Origin: Pseudoxanthomonas sp. z9
Lineage (GTDB): Bacteria; Pseudomonadota; Gammaproteobacteria; Xanthomonadales; Xanthomonadaceae
Length of the DNA stretch: 64,000 nucleotides
Reading direction: 5' to 3'
Assembly: GCF_006542425.1 (NCBI RefSeq)
Contig: NZ_VFID01000011.1
Coordinates: 250,001 to 314,000 of the forward strand
The position numbers and the translations under genes are program-made. The notes beneath the pieces were generated by a model that was not told the origin of the DNA, searched no databases, and was given only the letters and a program-made list of their open reading frames with translations. Shown here in pieces: positions 27,829 through 36,962 of this stretch. How positions within the stretch are numbered: the first letter of the stretch is position 1; each line of letters opens with the position of its first letter.

Positions 27829-27861
27829 AAAAAAGAGCCCTCCGCAAGGAGGGCTTTTTTG
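27829..27861 (+). terminator. Rho-independent terminator of sppA
   Basis: AGCCCTCC (27836-27843) pairs with GGAGGGCT (27848-27855) around a GCAA loop. A run of A precedes the stem and a run of T follows it, so it may work in both directions. It starts about 26 bases after the sppA stop codon. Confidence 0.92.
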
Positions 27862-27869
27862 TGGCGTTG

Positions 27870-28040
27870 CTTTGCCTCCCCCTTCTCCGAAGGGGGACTG
27901 AGGGGGATTTGCTCTTCCACGCAAAAGCAAGCCCTCCCCAATCGCCGCATGGCGGGTCAATCCCCCGGTCGCCCGCGCCATTCTGCGAAGGGGGTATTCG
28001 TGGAGGCGTTCCGCAAGCGCGGAGGTTTTTTGTCGCCGGT
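27870..28040. repeat. Putative repetitive intergenic element (C/G-tract palindromes)
   Basis: The block is made of short inverted modules: CCCCCTTC-TCC-GAAGGGGG at 27889-27898 and nearby, GAGGGGGATTTGC, then TCAATCCCCCGG and GCGAAGGGGGTAT in opposite sense. Alternating CCCCC and GGGGG tracts flanking AATCCCCC/GGGGGATT are typical of dispersed intergenic repeats in xanthomonad-like genomes. No reading frame here is coding. Identification as a genome-wide repeat is inference, since only one copy lies in the window. Confidence 0.45.
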
Positions 28041-28070
28041 CTGCCACCTGCCGATACGGTTCGCGCGGGG

Positions 28071-28292
28071 TTACTGCTGCTCGGCCGCGTCGATCGCGGC
28101 GCGCTGCTCGTCGGCCGCCTTGCGGGCGGCTTCCTCCACCGCCTTGGCCTTGTCGATGGGGGCCTGGATGGCGTCGCGCAGTTCAGTGGCGCGCGCGGCC
28201 TGGGGTTCCGGCGGACGCTCGGTCGGCGGCGGCGCCGGTCGGCAGGCGCACAACGACAGGAGCAGCAGGCAGGCGATCGGGCGCGTTTTCAT
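28071..28292 (-). CDS. Small predicted lipoprotein
   Basis: A 73-residue protein. A signal sequence (MKTRPIACLLLLSL) ends in a lipobox-like LCAC with the lipidated cysteine near residue 17. A proline-rich linker (RPAPPPTERPPEPQ) and an alanine-rich, charged helix (ELRDAIQAPIDKAKAVEEAARKAADEQRAAIDAAEQ) follow, probably a coiled coil. GGAGGGG seven bases before the ATG supports the start. There is no recognised family; it probably sits in the outer or inner membrane facing the periplasm. Confidence 0.72.
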   Translation of the reverse strand: MKTRPIACLLLLSLCACRPAPPPTERPPEPQAARATELRDAIQAPIDKAKAVEEAARKAADEQRAAIDAAEQQ

Positions 28293-28349
28293 GCAATGCC
28301 CCTCCGGTATGGCTGGCGGTATGCTACCCCCATTCGGACGGAGTGGCGC

Positions 28350-29126
28350 ATGGCATCCCATCGTTGGCGCTTGGACGGGCAGACTGCATTGATCACCGGC
28401 GCCAGCGCCGGCATCGGCCTGGCGATCGCGCGCGAGTTGCTGGGTTTCGGTGCGGACGTGATGCTGGTGGCGCGTGACGAGGATCTGCTCGACGCCGCCC
28501 GCGACGATCTGGCCGAAGAGTTTCCCGAACGCGAGGTGGCCACGATGGCCGCCGACGTGGCCGATGACGAGGAGCGGCGCGCCATCCTTGATTGGGTGGA
28601 GGATCATGCCGACGGCCTCAACCTGCTGATCAACAACGCTGGTGGCAACGTCACCAAGGCGGCGGTGGACTATACCGAGGACGAGTGGCGCGGCATCTTC
28701 GAGACCAATCTGTTCTCCGCATTCGAACTCTCGCGCTACGCCCATCCGCTGCTGACCCGCCACGCCAGTTCCGCCATCGTCAACGTCGGCAGCGTGTCCG
28801 GCGTCACCGCGGTGCGCAGCGGTGCGCCGTATGGCATGACCAAGGCCGCGTTGCACCAGATGACCCGCAACCTGGCCGTGGAATGGGCCGAGGACGGTGT
28901 GCGGGTCAACGCGGTGGCGCCGTGGTACATCCGCACCCGTCGCACGTCGGGGCCGCTTTCCGACGCGGATTACTACGAGGAAGTGATCGCGCGCACGCCG
29001 ATGCGCCGGATCGGCGAGCCCGAGGAGGTCGCCGCGGCGGTGGGATTCCTGTGCCTGCCGGCGGCCAGCTACGTGACCGGCGAATGCATTGCCGTGGACG
29101 GTGGCTTTCTTCGCTACGGATTCTGA
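28350..29126 (+). CDS. Short-chain dehydrogenase/reductase, tropinone-reductase-like
   Basis: A 258-residue classical SDR oxidoreductase. It has the nucleotide-binding TGASAGIGLAIA motif, NNAGGN, the catalytic serine in VNVGSVSG, the YGMTK active-site pair, and an NAVAPWYIRT segment typical of the tropinone-reductase-like clade. The C terminus (TGECIAVDGGFLRYGF) is the usual SDR ending. GGAG about seven bases upstream supports ATG 28350. The arginine in VARDEDLL after the second strand suggests NADP(H). The substrate is unknown. Confidence 0.9.
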   Translation: MASHRWRLDGQTALITGASAGIGLAIARELLGFGADVMLVARDEDLLDAARDDLAEEFPEREVATMAADVADDEERRAILDWVEDHADGLNLLINNAGGNVTKAAVDYTEDEWRGIFETNLFSAFELSRYAHPLLTRHASSAIVNVGSVSGVTAVRSGAPYGMTKAALHQMTRNLAVEWAEDGVRVNAVAPWYIRTRRTSGPLSDADYYEEVIARTPMRRIGEPEEVAAAVGFLCLPAASYVTGECIAVDGGFLRYGF

Positions 29127-29180
29127 GCCGATGCCCACCCGGAGGTGGTTGCTGCCGCTCAAGTTGCTGCTGCCGCGGGT

Positions 29181-29795
29181 TCAGCCGCCGCAGGTGCTCT
29201 CGGCCAGGATGCGCTGCACGCGCTCGAACTCGGCCTTGTTCTTCTCGCTGGTTTCCGTGCGGGTAAATCGCCAGGCCACTTCGGCTTCATCGCGGCGCTT
29301 CTTCCACGCCTCGCACAACCCTTCGTCGGGGACCCGGGCGCAGGTGTCGCGCACCACTTCGCAGGCCTGGCCCGCGCCGCCCTGCGGATTGCCATCCAGC
29401 CCGGTGGTCTGCAGCGGCTCGCAGCGCGAGGCGGGTTCGCTGTCCTCGGTCAGGTAGCCGCCGCCGTCGCGGGTGGTGCAGCGGAACAGATTGGGGGGCG
29501 GCAGGTGTGCGGCCGTCGCGGCCGGTGTGGCCTCGGCTGGCGCCGCCGCTGCCGCCGGTTCGGGCGCAATGGCGGGTGCCGCCGGTGGAGCGACGGCGGG
29601 CGTGGACGCCGCCGGTGCCATCGGTACGGTCGCCAGCGCCGGCATCCGCTTGACCTGCTGCCGACTGCCCTTGGGGCAGGGCATGTTCTGCACGGTGAGC
29701 GCGCCGGCGGCATCGGTGCACCGGTAGATCACCACTTCGTCCGCATGCGCGGCCGGGGTCGCCAGGAGCATCAGCCAGGCGAGACGGTAGGGCAT
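29181..29795 (-). CDS. DUF4124 domain-containing exported protein, second of a pair
   Basis: A 204-residue protein. A signal peptide (LAWLMLLATPAAHA) precedes a DUF4124 domain (VVIYRCTDAAGALTVQNMPCPKG), a long alanine/proline-rich linker, and a C-terminal region with paired cysteines (CTTRDGGGYLTED, then CEVVRDTCARVPDEGLCEAW). It is predicted periplasmic; the family has no firm function. Its ATG overlaps the upstream stop (TGATG), so it is coupled to the preceding DUF4124 gene. The two share architecture (N-terminal DUF4124, linker, Cys-containing tail) and look like an old tandem duplication. Confidence 0.78.
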   Translation of the reverse strand: MPYRLAWLMLLATPAAHADEVVIYRCTDAAGALTVQNMPCPKGSRQQVKRMPALATVPMAPAASTPAVAPPAAPAIAPEPAAAAAPAEATPAATAAHLPPPNLFRCTTRDGGGYLTEDSEPASRCEPLQTTGLDGNPQGGAGQACEVVRDTCARVPDEGLCEAWKKRRDEAEVAWRFTRTETSEKNKAEFERVQRILAESTCGG

Positions 29796-30511
29796 CAAGG
29801 ATTCCCGCAATCGTTGGCCATGCGCGCATCGATGCCGCGCTGTTCCAGATCCAGCGTGCGTCGCTCGCTGGGCATCGCGCTGCCGTAGCGGCGCAGGATT
29901 TCATAGCGGCGATCGGACAGCCGCGCGCAGACTTCCGCCTGCGGCAGTTCGTGGCATTGGTCGCGAACCCAGATACCGCCCGCCGGCACGATGACGTTGC
30001 CGGGCCCATGCCCGGGAGGACGCGGTGTCGGAGGCAGCGGCGTGGGATTCCCGCTCTGGAACGTGATGTTGCCGCCATTGCCGATCGGGATATGCCCGGA
30101 GATGCTGCCGCCATGCGGACGGGGCCAGGCCGGATAGGGATAGCCACCCGCCCAGTAGGGCACGAAGCGCGGACGGCCTTCGCCATCGTCGCTGGTATAG
30201 CGCTCGCCGTCCGGGGTGATGCATTCGTACATCGCACGCGGCGGATTCCGGTAGACGATGCGCTCGGTGGGCGCCGGCACCGGCGGCGCGGGCGTGATGC
30301 TGGGCACCGCCGGTCGCGCGACCGGCGCCGGATCGCGTGGCCGCTGCATGCTGCGGGTCTGCTGGGTCTCGCCGGGCAGGCAGGGAGAATCCCGCAGCGC
30401 CACCTGTCCCTGCTTGCCGACGCAGCGGTAGATCGTCACTTCCTGCGCAGCGGCGGTCCCGCCCACCGGAGCGAGCGGGAAAAGCAGGCAGGCGGCCAGG
30501 ATGATGCGCAT
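29795..30511 (-). CDS. DUF4124 domain-containing exported protein, first of a pair
   Basis: A 238-residue protein. A signal peptide (MRIILAACLLFPLAPVGGTAAA) is followed by DUF4124 (VTIYRCVGKQGQVALRDSPCLPGE), a proline-rich linker, a segment repeating the RAMYECITPDGERYTSDDGEG pattern, a glycine/proline-rich stretch, and a C-terminal QCHELPQAEVCARLSDRRYEIL helix pair with conserved cysteines. It is exported and of unknown function. It overlaps the next gene by one base. It follows tsaC with a 46-base gap, so it may be co-transcribed with the topA-tsaC block. Confidence 0.78.
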   Translation of the reverse strand: MRIILAACLLFPLAPVGGTAAAQEVTIYRCVGKQGQVALRDSPCLPGETQQTRSMQRPRDPAPVARPAVPSITPAPPVPAPTERIVYRNPPRAMYECITPDGERYTSDDGEGRPRFVPYWAGGYPYPAWPRPHGGSISGHIPIGNGGNITFQSGNPTPLPPTPRPPGHGPGNVIVPAGGIWVRDQCHELPQAEVCARLSDRRYEILRRYGSAMPSERRTLDLEQRGIDARMANDCGNP

Positions 30512-30557
30512 GCCCGCATCTTGCGCGCGAACGGCGGCAGGGACAATGCGGACGGAT

Positions 30558-31121
30558 TCAGGCCCGGAACTGCGCGCCGGTACGGGCGTCGCGGATCGAG
30601 GAGGGGCGATCCAGCCCGCCGGTTTCGCCTTCGCTGACGCCGTCCAGGCGCTCGAGCAGCGCGGGATCCAGACCCGCGCGATCGCGCGGTGCCGGTTGCC
30701 CGCTCAGGTTGGCGCTGGTGGAGACCAGTGGACCGCCGAAGCCCCGGCACAGCGCGATGACCGTGGGATGCGCCGTGACCCTGACGGCGATGCCGTCATG
30801 CTCGCCGGTAAGCCAGCGCGGCACCCGTGCGTTCGCCGGCATCACCCAGGTGTGTGGACCCGGCCAGCTGGCCAGCACTTCGGCGAGACGATCGGTGGGC
30901 AGCGCGTCCAGATCCAGGCAGGCGCGAAGCTGTTCCAGATCGGCGGCGATCAGGATCAACCCTTTCTCGACCGGGCGCTCCTTGACCGCCAGCAGGCGCC
31001 GCACGGCGGTTTCATCGAACGGATCGCAGCCCACGCCCCAGACGGCTTCGGTCGGATAGGCGATCACGCCGCCGTGCTGGAGCCATTCCACGGCGGCGGA
31101 CAAGGGCAGGGGATCGTTCAT
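30558..31121 (-). CDS. tsaC: L-threonylcarbamoyladenylate synthase
   Basis: A 187-residue YrdC/TsaC protein that makes threonylcarbamoyl-AMP from threonine, bicarbonate and ATP for t6A37 modification of ANN-decoding tRNAs. Diagnostic segments are [35 protein letters not shown] (KxR) and [14 protein letters not shown]. Length fits the short TsaC form rather than the long Sua5 form. It lies 68 bases downstream of topA, an arrangement common in gammaproteobacteria. Confidence 0.95.
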   Translation of the reverse strand: MNDPLPLSAAVEWLQHGGVIAYPTEAVWGVGCDPFDETAVRRLLAVKERPVEKGLILIAADLEQLRACLDLDALPTDRLAEVLASWPGPHTWVMPANARVPRWLTGEHDGIAVRVTAHPTVIALCRGFGGPLVSTSANLSGQPAPRDRAGLDPALLERLDGVSEGETGGLDRPSSIRDARTGAQFRA

Positions 31122-31189
31122 GGCGCGATTCTGCCACGGCAGGCCCGTGTGTCCACCGCGCCCCGCAGGGCGCGGCTTGCGGCGAAGAA

Positions 31190-33703
31190 TCAGAACGGCG
31201 CGTCGTCGCTCTGCTTCTTGGCGACCCGCTTCTTGCCGGGTTCCACCTTGGCCGGGGTCAGCAGCGACTTGGCCGGTTCGGTGACGGTCACGGCGGCCTT
31301 CTTCGCGGCGGTCTTCTTGGCGGCGGTTTTCTTGGGTGCAGTCTTCTTCGGCGCGGCTTCCTTCTTCACCGCGGCCTTCTTGGCGGTGGCCTTCTTGGCG
31401 CCGAAACCGCGCCGCGCGGGCTTGCCGGTTTCCTCCAGCAGCTGCTGCACTTCGGCCAGGGTCAGCGAGGCGGGCTCGCGATCCTTGGGAATCTTGCCGT
31501 TGAGCTTGCCGTCGCTGATGTACGGACCAAAGCGGCCGTTCAGCACCTGGATGTCGCTGCCGTCGAATTCCTTGATGATGCGGTTGCGGGCGATTTCTTC
31601 CTTCTCGTTGATCAGGAATACCGCGCGCGCCAGATCGATCGTGTACGGATCGTCTTCCTTCTTCAGCGAGGCGTAGGTGCTGCCGCGCTTGGCGAACGGG
31701 CCGAAGCGGCCGATGCCGACGCTGACTTCCTCGCCATTGTCCTGGCCCAGCTTGCGCGGCAGCTTGAACAGCTCGATCGCTTCGTCCAGGGTGATGGTGT
31801 GCATCGACTGGCCCGGACGCAGCGAGGCGAACTCGAGCTTCTCGTCGGTGTCCTTGTCACCGATCTGGGCATAGGGCCCGAACCGGCCCAGGCGCACGCT
31901 GACCGGCTTGCCGGACTTGGGATCGGTGCCGAGTTCGCGCGCGCCGGTGGCCTCGCTGCGATCGACCGATTCCTTCTTCTCCTCGATCAGCTCCTTGAAC
32001 GGGCCCCAGAACTTCTCCATCAGCGGGACCCACTCCTCCTCGCCGCGCGAGACCGCGTCCAGCTCGTCCTCAAGCCGGGCGGTGAAGTCGTAGTCCACGT
32101 ATTGGGTGAAGTGGCCGCTGAGGAACTTGGAGACCGCGCGGCCCACGTCGGTGGGCTTGAAGGCGCGGCCTTCCATCTCGGTGTACTTGCGGAACAGCAG
32201 GGTCTGGATGATCGAAGCGTAGGTGGAGGGACGGCCGATGCCGTATTCCTCCAGCGCCTTGACCAGCGCGGCTTCGGTGAAGCGCGGCGGTGGCTGGGTG
32301 AAATGCTGGTCGGCGTGGATGCGGTCCAGCGGCACCCGGTCGCCCGGTTTCATCGGCGGCAGCTTGCGGCCTTCGTCGTCGTCTTCCGCGCCCTTCTGGT
32401 CCTTGCCTTCCTCGTACACGGCCAGGAAGCCGGGATCGATCACGGTGGTGCCGCTGGCGCGGAAGCTGTGCTCGCTGCCGGCGGCCAGATCGACGCTGAC
32501 GGTGTTGAGCGTGGCCGGCACCATCTGGCAGGCCACCGCGCGCTTCCAGATCAGTTCGTAGAGCTTGCGCTCGTCGTCGCTGAGGAAGCGGGCGACCTGG
32601 GCCGGGGTGCGCAGTGCCGAGGTCGGGCGCACGGCTTCGTGCGCTTCCTGCGCGTTCTTGGACTTGGTCTGGTAGGTGTTGGGCTTGTCCGGCAGCGCCT
32701 GGGTGCCGTAGTCGCGGGCGATGACGTCGCGGATTTCGTTCAGCGCCTCGACCGACAGGCTCACCGAGTCGGTACGCATGTAGCTGATCAGGCCGACCGT
32801 GCCTTCCTCGCCGATCGCCACGCCTTCATACAGCTTCTGCGCGACCTGCATGGTCTTGCGGGTGGTGAAGCCCAGCTTGCGCGCGGCTTCCTGCTGCAGG
32901 GTGGAGGTGGTGAACGGCGGCGCGGGCCGGCGCTTGCGTTCCTTGCTGGTCACGTCGGTGACATGCAGCGAACCCTGCGCGGCCTGCTGGATGCGCATGC
33001 GCGCGGCTTCGGCGGTGTCGCCGTCGGTGACCGTGAACTGCTCGAACTTCTGGCCGTCCAGGCGGGTGAGCTTGGCGGTGAAGGACTGGCGCGGATGCGC
33101 GCATTCGGCCTCGATGGACCAGTACTCGCGGGCGATGAAGGCTTCGATCTCTTCCTCGCGCTCGACGATCATGCGCAGCGCGGGCGACTGCACGCGGCCG
33201 GCGGACAGCCCGCGCTGGACCTTGCGCCACAGCACCGGCGACAGGTTGAAGCCGACCAGGTAGTCCAGCGCGCGGCGCGCCTGCTGGGCATCGACCAGTT
33301 CGTTGGCGATCTGGCGCGGCTGGTTCATCGCCTCGCGGATGGCCCGCGGGGTGATTTCGGTGAACACCACCCGGTGCAGCGGCTTGTCCTTGAGCAGGCC
33401 GCGCTCCTTCAGGATCTCCGCGATGTGCCAGCTGATCGCCTCGCCCTCGCGATCCGGGTCGGTCGCCAGATAGATGTCTTCGGCCGCCTTGGCCGCCTTG
33501 GCGATCGCATCGACGTGCTTCTCGTTCTTGTCGATGAGGTCGTAGCGCATCGCGAAGCCGTTGTCCGGGTCCACCGCCCCTTCCTTCGGCACCAGGTCGC
33601 GCACGTGACCGTAGGACGCCAGGACGTGGAAGTCCTTGCCGAGGTATTTGTTGATCGTCTTGGCCTTGGCCGGCGATTCGACGATGAGGAGGTGCTTGGA
33701 CAT
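31190..33703 (-). CDS. topA: DNA topoisomerase I with C-terminal lysine/alanine-rich tail
   Basis: An 837-residue type IA topoisomerase that relaxes negative supercoils. The Toprim domain has [12 protein letters not shown] and DPDREGE (near residues 82-88). The active-site tyrosine is Y308 in LISYMRTDS. The zinc-finger cysteine repeats of E. coli TopA are absent; instead there are three topo C-terminal repeats ([42 protein letters not shown]) and a histone-H1-like tail of KKATAKKAA-type repeats. The start at [13 protein letters not shown] follows GGAAGG; the upstream extension in frame is not conserved. The tail probably aids non-specific DNA binding. Confidence 0.96.
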   Translation of the reverse strand: MSKHLLIVESPAKAKTINKYLGKDFHVLASYGHVRDLVPKEGAVDPDNGFAMRYDLIDKNEKHVDAIAKAAKAAEDIYLATDPDREGEAISWHIAEILKERGLLKDKPLHRVVFTEITPRAIREAMNQPRQIANELVDAQQARRALDYLVGFNLSPVLWRKVQRGLSAGRVQSPALRMIVEREEEIEAFIAREYWSIEAECAHPRQSFTAKLTRLDGQKFEQFTVTDGDTAEAARMRIQQAAQGSLHVTDVTSKERKRRPAPPFTTSTLQQEAARKLGFTTRKTMQVAQKLYEGVAIGEEGTVGLISYMRTDSVSLSVEALNEIRDVIARDYGTQALPDKPNTYQTKSKNAQEAHEAVRPTSALRTPAQVARFLSDDERKLYELIWKRAVACQMVPATLNTVSVDLAAGSEHSFRASGTTVIDPGFLAVYEEGKDQKGAEDDDEGRKLPPMKPGDRVPLDRIHADQHFTQPPPRFTEAALVKALEEYGIGRPSTYASIIQTLLFRKYTEMEGRAFKPTDVGRAVSKFLSGHFTQYVDYDFTARLEDELDAVSRGEEEWVPLMEKFWGPFKELIEEKKESVDRSEATGARELGTDPKSGKPVSVRLGRFGPYAQIGDKDTDEKLEFASLRPGQSMHTITLDEAIELFKLPRKLGQDNGEEVSVGIGRFGPFAKRGSTYASLKKEDDPYTIDLARAVFLINEKEEIARNRIIKEFDGSDIQVLNGRFGPYISDGKLNGKIPKDREPASLTLAEVQQLLEETGKPARRGFGAKKATAKKAAVKKEAAPKKTAPKKTAAKKTAAKKAAVTVTEPAKSLLTPAKVEPGKKRVAKKQSDDAPF

Positions 33704-33875
33704 GTCCTTCCGATGGGCGGTGGGGGCGGCGCGTGGCCGGCAAGGGTGGCGCAAAAGCGGGCGGCAGAGAAGCCGACGCCCGGAGCCGTGGCCCCGGGCG
33801 TTCAGGTTTCGCTATTTACTAGTGGAATCATGCCCGGGCACGGCTGTCAACCCTGAACGGGTTCCGTGAAGCCCG

Positions 33876-34814
33876 TCACTTTCCGAAAACGCCTCCCATG
33901 GCGGCGACCAGCACACCGGCCGCCAGCAGGAACAGCAGGGACAGCAGACCCCCCAGGACGAGGACGATCCAGGTGACCACGCCGAGCTTCGGCTGCTGGC
34001 GCTCCGGATAATGGGTGTAGGCCCACTTGTCCACCACCAGCGTGCCGCAGATCAGGTCGTGCAGGGCCTGCTTGCGGCCGGTGAAGGCCGCCATCAGGTA
34101 GCCCGCCATGAGCAGCAGCGTGCTGACGAAGGTCGCGAAGAACCGGCCGATGGCGCGCCAGAAGCTGATCGGCGCGCCCTGTCTGTCCACCACCTTGATG
34201 CCGACCGCCATCTTGCCGGGCGTCGCCTGGTGCGGTGAGGCATGGAACCAGGCGAAATACCCGGCCATCACCACGATCTGAACCAGATAGGACGCGACCT
34301 GCAGCACCAGGACGAGCAGCGGCTGGGTCGCGTCGGCCATGACCAGCGGCAGCATCGCAAGCCCGGTCACGGTGCTGATCACCGTGGTGATGATGGTCAG
34401 CAGGAAACTGTCGATGGTGTAGGCCGCCGTGCGTTTCCAGAAACCGGCATAGACGACTTCGCCGCCCTGCACGACCTGCGACACGAGCCCGACTGCGGCC
34501 TCGGGCGCGGCATACGGGGACGCGTCCGTTTCAGGCGTGGTGTCCGGGGGCGGGAAGGACGGAGCATCGGGAACCGCATCGGCCGTCGATTCCCCGGTGT
34601 CTTCCGCGATACCTGGTGGTTGCCGGAAACGCGTGCCGGCGCCCAGGCCCAGTTCCCCGGCGAAATCGCCGGCGGCCTGCCACTGCGACAGGCCGTCGCG
34701 CCAGATCAGGGTGGCGTGGGAAATCCGACCGCCAGCCAGCAGATCCCGCAGCATCGCGGCATCCACCGGACCCTGCGGCTGCCGCGCCTCGTCCGCGTAG
34801 TACCAGTGCTTCAT
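33876..34814 (-). CDS. GYF_2 (DUF4339) and RDD domain membrane protein, paralogue 1
   Basis: A 312-residue protein. The N-terminal GYF_2 domain (about residues 1-55: WYYADEARQPQGPVDAAMLRDLL, then LIWRDGLSQWQAAGD) is joined by a proline-rich linker to an RDD domain starting YAGFWKRTAAYTIDSFLL. Three to four transmembrane helices follow, with ATPGKMAVGIKVVDRQG and GRKQALHDLICGTLVVDKWAYT between them. The GYF_2 module presumably lies in the cytoplasm and binds proline-rich peptides. Function is unknown; some RDD proteins are proposed ion/proton transporters. It is the last of four GYF_2 genes, 12 bases after paralogue 2. Confidence 0.85.
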   Translation of the reverse strand: MKHWYYADEARQPQGPVDAAMLRDLLAGGRISHATLIWRDGLSQWQAAGDFAGELGLGAGTRFRQPPGIAEDTGESTADAVPDAPSFPPPDTTPETDASPYAAPEAAVGLVSQVVQGGEVVYAGFWKRTAAYTIDSFLLTIITTVISTVTGLAMLPLVMADATQPLLVLVLQVASYLVQIVVMAGYFAWFHASPHQATPGKMAVGIKVVDRQGAPISFWRAIGRFFATFVSTLLLMAGYLMAAFTGRKQALHDLICGTLVVDKWAYTHYPERQQPKLGVVTWIVLVLGGLLSLLFLLAAGVLVAAMGGVFGK

Positions 34815-34826
34815 CGCCCGCCGGGT

Positions 34827-35729
34827 TTACTGGTTGCCGCCGGCGATGGCGGCCATGCCCATCGCGAACACGAAGAACCCGATGTAGGCGACGAAGAACA
34901 GGCCCGCCAGCACGATGATCGTCCAGGTCACCGCGCCCAGGTCGCGGCGCTGCCGTTCCGGATGCGCGGTGAAGGCCCAGCGGTCCACGACCAGGGTATC
35001 GGCAATCATGTCGTGCAGGGCCTGCTTGCGCTCGGTCAGGCCGACGGTGAATGCCGATACCAGCGTGGTGACGCCGCAGCTGACCAGGTTGAGGAAGAAG
35101 TACGCGCACCAGCGACCGAAACTGCGGCCCAGGGTGAGCGCCTGCCCATCGGTGCGCGCCACCTTGATGCCGACCGCGAGCTTGCCCAGCGTCGCCTGCG
35201 ACGCGGACGCGTGCATCCAGGTGAAGTAGACCGCCTGGGCCAGGATCGGCAGCACGTAGAACGCCAGGATGAAGGTGATCCCGAGGGTGCCGCGCATCAT
35301 GTCGTTGGCGAATGCCTGCGGATTCAGCGCGGCCGCACCGCCGGTGAGCATGATGCCGACCAGGGCGACCACCAGGGTCACCACCATCATCACCATGCCG
35401 TCGATGAAGGAGGCGGCGAAACGCTTCCAGAAGCCGGCCATCACCACCTGGCCGGCGAATACCGGCGCGGACTGCAGCGGAACGTGCGCGGCCGGCGCCG
35501 CATACGGCGAGGCCGGCTCGTTGACCACCGGTGCGGTGGCGGGCGCGGCGGCCGGAATCGCCAGGCCCAGTTCCGCGGCCATCTCGCCCAGCGGGCGCCA
35601 GCCGTCCATGCCTTCGCGCCAGACCAGCGCATCCGGCGTGATTTCGCCACGCTGGAAACGCGCGCCCAGTTCTTCCGCGCTGATCGGGCCCTGGCGCTGC
35701 TCGCCGACGGCGAAATACCAACTGCTCAT
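34827..35729 (-). CDS. GYF_2 and RDD domain membrane protein, paralogue 2
   Basis: A 300-residue protein with the same architecture as its neighbours: GYF_2 (WYFAVGEQRQGPISAEELGARF, then LVWREGMDGWRPLGEMA), a shorter linker, and an RDD domain (MAGFWKRFAASFIDGMVMMVV, QATLGKLAVGIKVARTDGQ, ERKQALHDMIADTLVVDRWAFT). C-terminal helices end near AMGMAAIAGGNQ. The RDD cores of the three paralogues align closely by eye while the linkers differ, which indicates tandem duplication. It is separated from paralogue 3 by 31 bases, so co-transcription is likely. Confidence 0.85.
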   Translation of the reverse strand: MSSWYFAVGEQRQGPISAEELGARFQRGEITPDALVWREGMDGWRPLGEMAAELGLAIPAAAPATAPVVNEPASPYAAPAAHVPLQSAPVFAGQVVMAGFWKRFAASFIDGMVMMVVTLVVALVGIMLTGGAAALNPQAFANDMMRGTLGITFILAFYVLPILAQAVYFTWMHASASQATLGKLAVGIKVARTDGQALTLGRSFGRWCAYFFLNLVSCGVTTLVSAFTVGLTERKQALHDMIADTLVVDRWAFTAHPERQRRDLGAVTWTIIVLAGLFFVAYIGFFVFAMGMAAIAGGNQ

Positions 35730-35760
35730 GTTATGTACCGCTCCTGTTGCTGTTGCTTGA

Positions 35761-36864
35761 TCAACCGAACCGCTGGGTGGTCGCGGCCAGGCCGATGACG
35801 AAGAAAATCAGAATCACGCCGGCCACGATGACCAGACCATACAGGCCCAGCACCACGATCGCGACCAGGCCGAGCTCGCTGCGCTGGCGTTCCGGCTCGT
35901 TGGTATAGGCCCATTTGTCGACCACCACGGTGTCGCAGATGATGTCGTGCAGCGACTGCTTGCGCGCGGTGAACGCGGCCATCAGGTAGCCGATGAAGAG
36001 CGTCAGCGTGCTGAGGATGGTGGCGAAGAAGCGCGCCAGCGCGCGCAGGAACGAGATCGGCTCGCCATGGCCGCGCACCACCTTGATGCCGATCGCCATC
36101 TTGCCCGGCGTGGCGTAGTTGAAGGTGGAATGGAACCAGGCAAAGTAGAGCGCGTTCAGGGCGAGCGTGCTGAGCGAGGTGGTGATCGCCGTGGCCAGCT
36201 CGCCGCCGCCGGCGAGATCGCTGAGGATCACGCCGAACAGTTCGCCGCACAGGCCCACCACCAGCGACAGGATGAAGCCGTCGATGATCGTCGCGGCCGC
36301 GCGCTTCCAGAATCCGGCGTAGACGACGTTCTGGTCCGCCACGAAGGAAGGCTGCGCCTGCAGCGGCGCGCGCGCGGCCAGGTAAGGGTTGCGGGAAGTC
36401 GTGGCCTCGCCGGCGCCCGCCGCGGACATGCGCTCGATGATCTCCGGACGCTCGTATACCGGCGTGGGCGAAGGGTCGCTGCCGAGATTGAACACCGCGC
36501 GGCCACCGGCCGGCGCGGCCGATGGCGCCGGCATCCGTTCGAGCGGCGCGGTGACGGCGGCTACGGCTGCGGTTTCTTCCACTTCCACGCGTGCGATGGT
36601 CGGCGGCGCGGGGACCGTCGGCGGTGCCGGAGGCGCGAACGCGGCAGGCGCCGCCGGTGCGGCATCGAATGGTGCCGGGCGCGGCACCTCCAGCAGGCCG
36701 AGCTGCTGGGCCAGATCCGCCAGCGGTCGCCACTGCATCATTCCGTCACGCCAGACCAGCGTGTCCAGTGCGATCCGTGCGCTGTGGAAGTGCTGCTTCA
36801 GTTCATCCGTGGACAACGGGCCGAGCGGTTGCCGCTCGGCCCCGGCGTAATACCAAGTGGACAT
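35761..36864 (-). CDS. GYF_2 and RDD domain membrane protein, paralogue 3
   Basis: A 367-residue protein, the longest RDD member of the array. GYF_2 (WYYAGAERQPLGPLSTDELKQHF, then LVWRDGMMQWRPLADLA) is followed by an unusually long alanine/proline-rich linker of about 120 residues. The RDD domain has YAGFWKRAAATIIDGFILSLVV, YATPGKMAIGIKVVRGHGE and ARKQSLHDIICDTVVVDKWAYTNEPERQR. Terminal helices end with ATTQRFG. It lies between the pilin-like GYF_2 gene (98-base gap) and paralogue 2. The linker is proline-rich, the kind of sequence GYF domains bind, so the paralogues might associate with one another. Confidence 0.85.
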   Translation of the reverse strand: MSTWYYAGAERQPLGPLSTDELKQHFHSARIALDTLVWRDGMMQWRPLADLAQQLGLLEVPRPAPFDAAPAAPAAFAPPAPPTVPAPPTIARVEVEETAAVAAVTAPLERMPAPSAAPAGGRAVFNLGSDPSPTPVYERPEIIERMSAAGAGEATTSRNPYLAARAPLQAQPSFVADQNVVYAGFWKRAAATIIDGFILSLVVGLCGELFGVILSDLAGGGELATAITTSLSTLALNALYFAWFHSTFNYATPGKMAIGIKVVRGHGEPISFLRALARFFATILSTLTLFIGYLMAAFTARKQSLHDIICDTVVVDKWAYTNEPERQRSELGLVAIVVLGLYGLVIVAGVILIFFVIGLAATTQRFG

Positions 36865-36962
36865 GCTGGTTTCCCCAAACCGTTGCGCTGCGAACGTTAC
36901 CGCAAGCGCTCGTCAACGCCTAGATGGGCGACCGCCGCGGGCGGGATCGCCGGCATGCGGCG

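Noticed and set aside
33813-33850. TTGACA on the minus strand upstream of topA considered as its -35
   Set aside because: The nearest AT-rich -10-like hexamers lie 23-26 bases away, too far for a normal promoter.
31799-33856. A 685-codon plus-strand open frame opposite topA
   Set aside because: Antisense shadow of topA with low-complexity, leucine/arginine/valine-rich translation.
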